A stretch of 31,088 nt of DNA from Chloromonas sp. AAM2 (Eukaryota; Chlorophyta; Chlorophyceae; Chlamydomonadales; Chlamydomonadaceae): assembly GCA_004335635.1 (NCBI GenBank), contig QAXH01003119.1:1-31088 (forward strand), written 5' to 3'. Both the position numbers and the translations under genes were made by a program. This document shows, one piece after another, positions 26,250 through 31,088 of the stretch (position 1 is its first letter; each line of letters opens with the position of its first letter). Below the pieces are notes generated by a model that did no database searches, had not been told where the DNA came from, and saw nothing but the letters and a program-made list of their open reading frames with translations.

Positions 26250-27519
26250 CAGGAGCTGTGTCAACACTCTGATGACTGGACTGCGAGTGATTTCACAAAT
26301 ACGTTCAGTTGTGCCCCCTTACTGCTGGCCCGGAGCTGGAGCTGCTGGCCCTCGCTTGCCATCGTCAAAGACATTTGTATCTTGGGACTGGAACTCGGAT
26401 ACGGTTGGACAACACAATCAGGGCCAACAGAGGGCCAGCCTGGTTTTACACTGCACGCCGAGTGTGATGTCTCACCCCATGGACCCGCCTATTGATGGTG
26501 GCGATAAATGGTCACGGATTTGACAGGTCACAAGCGTTACTCTCACTCTGACGGCACTCTGACGACACAGGTTGTCATCTGTTACTCGCTGGTAATTCAT
26601 TGCGAGATTGTGTTGCGACATCTGACCATGTGGTACTGTCAAGTGTGGCCCTCAGCATTAATCTTGCCCAAAGTGTAGCCTTTCCTTGCAACATGTCGGG
26701 CAACCCTGATGTAATGTCTGATTATTTCATTTAGCAGTCTCAAGAATCAACCAAGGCTGCAGACAGAGGGTCGCAGGGAGCAAAAGGTGGCCGGATGTGG
26801 CCTGCCATTGGTTATCAACCTGTTTCATCAGGGAAGCCGTCACTGGACACTGGAACGGGATGGGCATTGCCATGACCTACCGTGAGCAAGAACAAGTCAG
26901 CTAAGCTACTTTTCAGCTTAAGCTAGACGCGCAAAGCAGGCATGGCGGGCCTAAGGAAGGCAAACAGCAAAACAGGAAATTCACCAGCAGAGTCGGTGAC
27001 TGGGTATTGCGTGGCACCCGTGTGCCATCTGGGCCCTATTGGACATGCGTTGCAGTAGAAACAAAGCAGAAAATTATCTGGTGGGTGTTGCGTGGATCCG
27101 TTTGGGTAAACGCAACTTATTCGTACTGTAACACAGGTCTGCGTTGCTCGTGATGCAGTGTTTCAGCCATGTTCCTTCCCTGTCAAGGTTGCGTTTGCTT
27201 GTTGATGACCCTCCTGTTGCTGCTCGTTCATTCCAAACCCAGAACCGTCTAAAGCATTCCGATGTGCTGTTGTGCAGGGCAGAGTAACCGGGTTGTTGAC
27301 TCCGCAGGATCCAATCGCGTGACCATTCGAGGTGCACACGGGCATACATAGCCACATAGCCACATACATAGCCACGTTTTGTGCCATTGTCTAAACATGG
27401 CATCAGCCGCCAAGTTGAACGTCCATCATCTTGCACAATCAGCCTCGTATCACAGAGTGACCTGCGAGTAGAAAAATGACCAGTCCACCAGTCCATCACA
27501 CCGTCACTGCAGTCTGCTC
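26250..27519. other. Intergenic region after the CEP83-like gene
   Basis: No supported gene. It contains a family B repeat copy (26833-26901). A TGTAA at about 26711 could serve as an algal-type poly(A) signal for the upstream gene, though 460 nt after the stop is long. A minus-strand frame of 141 codons at 27499-27074 (starts MMDWWTGHFSTRRSL) has no repeats and mixed composition. I do not recognise it. Its ATG lies about 20 bp from the plus-strand ATG at 27520, so one of the two starts may be false. Confidence 0.4.
26833..26901 (-). repeat. Dispersed repeat family B, copy 4
   Basis: This is an inverted copy with GAAGCCGTCACTGGACAC at its left end and CTACCGTGAGCAAGAAC at its right end. It lies in the intergenic region after the CEP83-like gene, so the family is not confined to introns. 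Confidence 0.6.
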
Positions 27520-30500
27520 ATGGCTCAGCAAACACTTTTTTTCACTGGGCAAATGGTTTTGTCCGCCTCGTACACCCGCCAACCAACTCAAAAAGTAACT
27601 GGGCACGTGAGAACGGCATCATCGGTCTCCCCTTTGGATATGTCGTACCACATCGTCAGCCATGGGAAGGTGATATCCAGAGAAGTCTCACCCTTTGCGC
27701 ATTCCCGGATATGAAGCGTCGTTGACATCTCATCTGATGCGAGCGAGCAGCCCTGGCATGGAGCTGGTGCCCAGTAACGTGCTGGATGCGGCGGACTCGC
27801 GCGCCCAGTTCAGCACAAATGTCAAGCGGTGAGGCATGCACTCATCATGCACATCAAGCACGCATCATCGAGTGAAACCCCAATGTCTTCAGCAACACAT
27901 TTGCAACATGCAATGCACATCTGTTTGCGTTGTCTGTTGTATCTATTAATCGTTCACAAAGCCCATGCTGTTTGAGTACTCAGGTACCCCCTTCACGTGT
28001 GGCACGCACATCAAATGCACCACCTCACCAGACACGCTCCATCGCCACCACATATAGCATCATACATTTACACATGCCAAACAAGCACAGCATGCCATGC
28101 ACAGACTCTAGGCCTCAAATGCACATCTGCACAAAGCACTCAGCTTCAAAGGGCTTCAGGCTCACCCGGCAATAGCATGCAGGCTGCACATGCCTGACAA
28201 GTGTCAGTGCCATGCAGGCTGCACATGCCTGACAAGTGTCAGTGCCATGCAGGCCAGATACGACAATTCTGTTCACCATGCAGTTTCACATCCACCAGAT
28301 GACATGTGGGCCAGACCATCAGGACATATCCAGCCTGCAGACATGACACCATGTGTCACATGCATAACGCCTCAGTCCCATGTGCCTACCTGTAACACAC
28401 TAGTATCTGAAGCACACAGTTGTCACATGTAGGTCACACCCACGTGCATACAATACAATCCAAGCTCAGGGCAACACATTAAATTGCCATGAGGCTATCA
28501 GGCGACTGTTGTCGGTTGCAGGTGGTTCCAAGACCTTACCCAAGATCACATGGAGCCTAATCAGGCATGTGCCCTGGCGCTCAAGATCGCAGCAGGCATG
28601 GGTGAGAACTCATTACTGGCACTCAGCAGGCAGTTATCTGTTTCTGTCACGTGTCACATGCTGCATGTCTATTATCTCATACCACTCATTGCCACTCAGC
28701 AAGCACCCACCTGTATCTGCCACGTGCCCCATGCTGCATGCCTATCATCTCTTACCACTCATTGCCACTCAGCAGGCACCCACCTGTATCTGCCACGTGC
28801 CCCATCCTGCATGCCTATCATCTCTTACCACTCATTGCCACTCAGCAGGCACCCACCTGTATCTGCCACGTGCCCCATGCTGCATGCACAGCCATTTGCA
28901 CCTGTCGCGTCACATGTTCTGCATGCCTGGCATCCTTCAAGTTGGGTGTTGGCATGGCCTGGATAGTTCTGCGGAAGGAGTGTCTTGCACCCCTCTTCTT
29001 GCCGACCGAAGCCCCTGCCAAAACCTTCCACAATTCAACAGTCTCTGTTGGCTGCCATGTGTTTTGCATGGTTCGCTCAACGTTAACACCGTGTCATGTT
29101 TTTACGTGGCTCAGGTGAGACATGAAGCCTAACACCATGTCATGTTGCCTGTCATGTGGTATAGCTGAGCCGCCCATTCCAGTGGACTCGGTCATGCGCA
29201 GCCTCCATGCGGCAGCACAGACGTCAGGTGGCATGCAACAGGGCAGCATGCAGCAGGGCGGGTTGCAGAGCATGCAGAGCGGCCCTCAGCAGTACGACCT
29301 GGTCAGTCTGCAGGACGCAGCGGCTAAGGTCAGTGGGATTGTCTGTACTGCCTAGGTGTTCCGCGTGTCGATGTCTTACTGGTAAGCACAGCACATACGT
29401 TTTGTTTGCGAGTCGAGTTGTCGAGTTGGGTGTACTGGGGAGTCAGCGGGTTTGTGTTTTGTCAAGTCCGTGTCGATGCGGGCAAGACGCACAAGGGGGT
29501 GTGCCTTACCTCGGGGGCAATACCAACAGCGCCTGAACAGGGCTGTCAGTAGCACCATCTAGCAGGAAACCACTTGAACACGTGCCGGCACGTCACTGGT
29601 TCTTGCAGCACAGTCAGCGGGTTTGCGATTGCCGAACAATGCTGGCAATGGCAATGGCAACGGCAATGGCAGTGGCAATGGTCATGGTCATGGTCATGGC
29701 GAGGTCAGGTATTGCACCTCGCATCTGTTTCCATTCTACTTTGCTACTGGTTTCTCTGTTTGTTGGCCCTGATTTCGAAAGTGTCCTGATTTTGAAAGTG
29801 CCTTCTGTACAAAGCTGTGTAAGAATGTCAGAATGTCAGAATGTAATTCATGTTCTTGCTGTGTACAGGTCTACCGGTTGTTCTCCAGCCCTGACTCCCT
29901 TCACGCAGCCTTCTGGTGCAAGAAACGGTCAACAACCAACCCTGCCTACTCCACAAACCCACAAGACATGTCAGCCATAGCACCCATCTCAGCCACAGCT
30001 GGTGACCCCATTGCCCAGGTGCTGCTAGAAACAGCCCAGGTAGCGACTCTAACTGTTGATGCTCAAGCTGCATCGACTGCTGCACAGGACCAGCAGCAGC
30101 AGCAGCAGCCAGCACATGAGCATCAGAGGCAGCCACACCAGCAGCAGCAGGAACAGCAGGAACAGCAACAGCTGCAGCAACAACAGCGGCAGGAGCAGCC
30201 ACGTCAGCCGTCATCCAGCAATCAGGGAAACGTGCAGCAGGCTCCCGGGTTACAGGAAGACAGAGACCAACAGGCTGAACGACAACAGGCGGAAATAGAC
30301 AGAGAAAGCACTGATGGCACGCTGAGTGGGCAACCGGATGATGTTAAAATCGGATCAGAACAGGAAGGGAGGGCGTCAAGCGCAGAGGGAGAAGACTTGC
30401 TGGAGATGGAACAGCAGGTGTGTTTGGTTTCGCACTTGGGCAAATTGCTTATTGTGTGTCGCTCAAGTCGCATTTTCGGAAGGTTTGAAACCCCTTGCTT

Positions 30501-30853
30501 GTTTGCTTTGCGCTGATAGATATGGCTGTGAAAGTTTCTGGCGCTCCCGATGTTACTGAACGCCCATACCCACACAGAGGGTACCTCCAGGTGCACCCAG
30601 CACGTTCTGGTTTCCGTTGCCATCAATTCAAATAGAAGATGAGTAACCTTGATTTTTACGCTGCATGTCACAGCTGGTTTGAATGTGCCCTGATCACGTG
30701 CCACTGGCCCTTCACGAGCCCCGTGTGCTGCCCCTGCAGGGTGTGCACCTCCCGGCCATCCTCTCCCTGTACCAGACCATCACATCCCTCAGGTCCCAGC
30801 GCGTCACCACTTCACTCACATCTGCCAGCGAGAGGCTCATCATGACCATCACG
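27520..30853 (+). CDS. Unrecognised multi-exon protein with Gln-rich region, 3' end uncertain
   Basis: Proposed exons: 27520-27606, 27683-27828, 28522-28601, 29165-29328, 29869-30417, 30740-30853; about 380 residues with matching phases. The first two exons and the start (MAQQTLFFTGQ) are uncertain; an in-frame ATG at 27737 is an alternative. Exons 2-4 read through SPGMELVPSNVLDAADSRA, WFQDLTQDHMEPNQACALAL and PPIPVDSVMRSLHAAAQ, then a Met/Gln/Gly stretch. The large exon opens VYRLFSSPDSLHAAFW, continues to a Gln-rich tract (about 30088-30225) and an acidic end. The last exon reads VHLPAILSLYQTITSLRSQR. It either splices onward at GTGAGA (30854) beyond the window or ends at an in-frame TAG (30875-30877). 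I do not recognise the family. The Leu/Phe helix followed by a disordered Gln-rich linker would suit a regulatory or ubiquitin-pathway protein, but that is a guess. Confidence 0.6.
28190..28256. repeat. 34-35-bp direct repeat x2
   Basis: GCAGGCTGCACATGCCTGAC with AAGTGTCAGTGCCAT occurs twice in tandem. It lies in the intron between exons 27683-27828 and 28522-28601 of the last gene. Confidence 0.9.
28608..28890. repeat. 73-bp tandem repeat, about 4 copies
   Basis: ACCACTCATTGCCACTCAGC recurs at 28681, 28754 and 28827 with a 73-bp period; a diverged copy precedes them. The array begins within about 10 bp of the donor of exon 28522-28601. Each unit contains CACTCAGCAG-GC, which resembles a 3' splice site, and GCCACGTGCCCC. 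Confidence 0.92.
29440..29500 (-). repeat. Dispersed repeat family D, copy 2 (inverted)
   Basis: On the minus strand this reads TTGCCCGCATCGACACGGAC, then TTGACAAAACACAAACC. It lies in an intron of the last gene. It matches the plus-strand copy near 9095-9155 over the ARIDTD-encoding core. Confidence 0.45.
29636..29700. repeat. GGCAAT/GGTCAT hexamer repeat
   Basis: About ten hexamers of the form GGCAAT, GGCAAC or GGTCAT lie in an intron of the last gene. They read as an MAMATAM-like peptide in one frame and are probably not coding. Confidence 0.85.
30088..30225 (+). repeat. Coding CAG/CAA repeat (polyglutamine-rich tract)
   Basis: Impure CAG and CAA codons within exon 29869-30417 encode runs of up to six Gln, mixed with His, Pro, Glu and Arg. 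The mix of CAG and CAA and the in-frame position within a 183-codon open exon fit a translated, disordered linker. Confidence 0.85.
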
Positions 30854-30984
30854 GTGAGATGGCCTGCTAAAACCTAGCTCACAAGTCTAAAGGGAGGCGT
30901 AGTTCTGATGGAAAATACCGCTGAAAGTCAACCCTTTGTCAACTTCCTGTCAACTCGTGGCCTGTGAACTTGACGTCATGTGCC

Positions 30985-31088
30985 TGTCCTGCATGTGGCA
31001 TGTGTACGTAGCATGTGGCGTGTGCACGTTGCATGTGGCGTGTGCACGTTGCATGTGGCGTGTGCACGTTGCATGTGGCGTGTGCACG
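30985..31088. repeat. 20-bp minisatellite running off the window
   Basis: The unit GCATGTGGCGTGTGCACGTT repeats with a 20-bp period to the right edge; about five copies are visible. It lies after the last recognised exon, about 130 bp past its donor. It is the third 20-bp-period satellite in the window. Confidence 0.93.

Noticed and set aside
28509..29132. Plus-strand 207-codon frame through the 73-bp repeat
   Set aside because: It is a repeat translation. The true exon (28522-28601) uses another frame and ends at a donor before the array.

Overview
The window is nuclear DNA of a eukaryote. Its genes are split into many short exons (34-237 nt, one of 549 nt) with GT-AG introns of roughly 75-1,100 nt, and there are abundant minisatellites and dispersed repeats. 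One gene matches a basal-body distal-appendage protein (CEP83 type), so the organism is probably flagellated. Gene style, codon choice and repeat-packed introns suggest a green alga (chlorophyte, perhaps chlamydomonadalean). That is an inference; no marker here fixes the taxon.

Layout. (1) 1-1355: no supported gene; a degenerate ~80-bp tandem repeat and a dispersed-repeat copy. (2) 1356-11505, minus strand: an armadillo/HEAT-type helical-repeat gene, 15 exons traced with consistent splice phases; the 5' end is not found. (3) 11506-12394: unresolved, with open frames on the plus strand but no convincing gene. (4) 12395-16711, minus strand: a complete nucleoside hydrolase (IU-NH family) in nine exons. 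(5) 16712-16788: very short divergent promoter. (6) 16789-26249, plus strand: a 20-exon, ~687-residue coiled-coil gene that I identify as a CEP83 (CCDC41) homologue. (7) 26250-27519: intergenic. (8) 27520-30853 and perhaps beyond, plus strand: an unrecognised multi-exon gene with a Gln-rich exon.

The nucleoside hydrolase (purine/pyrimidine salvage) and the CEP83-like gene (basal body docking) share a head-to-head promoter. Nothing shows they act together.

The most unusual structure is in the introns. At four exons a tandem duplication (periods 107, 47, 77 and 68 bp) spans the exon end and its 5' splice site, so the donor is repeated up to four times. Other minisatellites lie against splice junctions, and three independent satellites share a 20-bp period. 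At least four dispersed repeat families are present. One (family C) ends in trinucleotide tails and sits just upstream of a 3' splice site in all four copies seen. All gene models were made by eye from splice consensus and reading phase, without transcript data.
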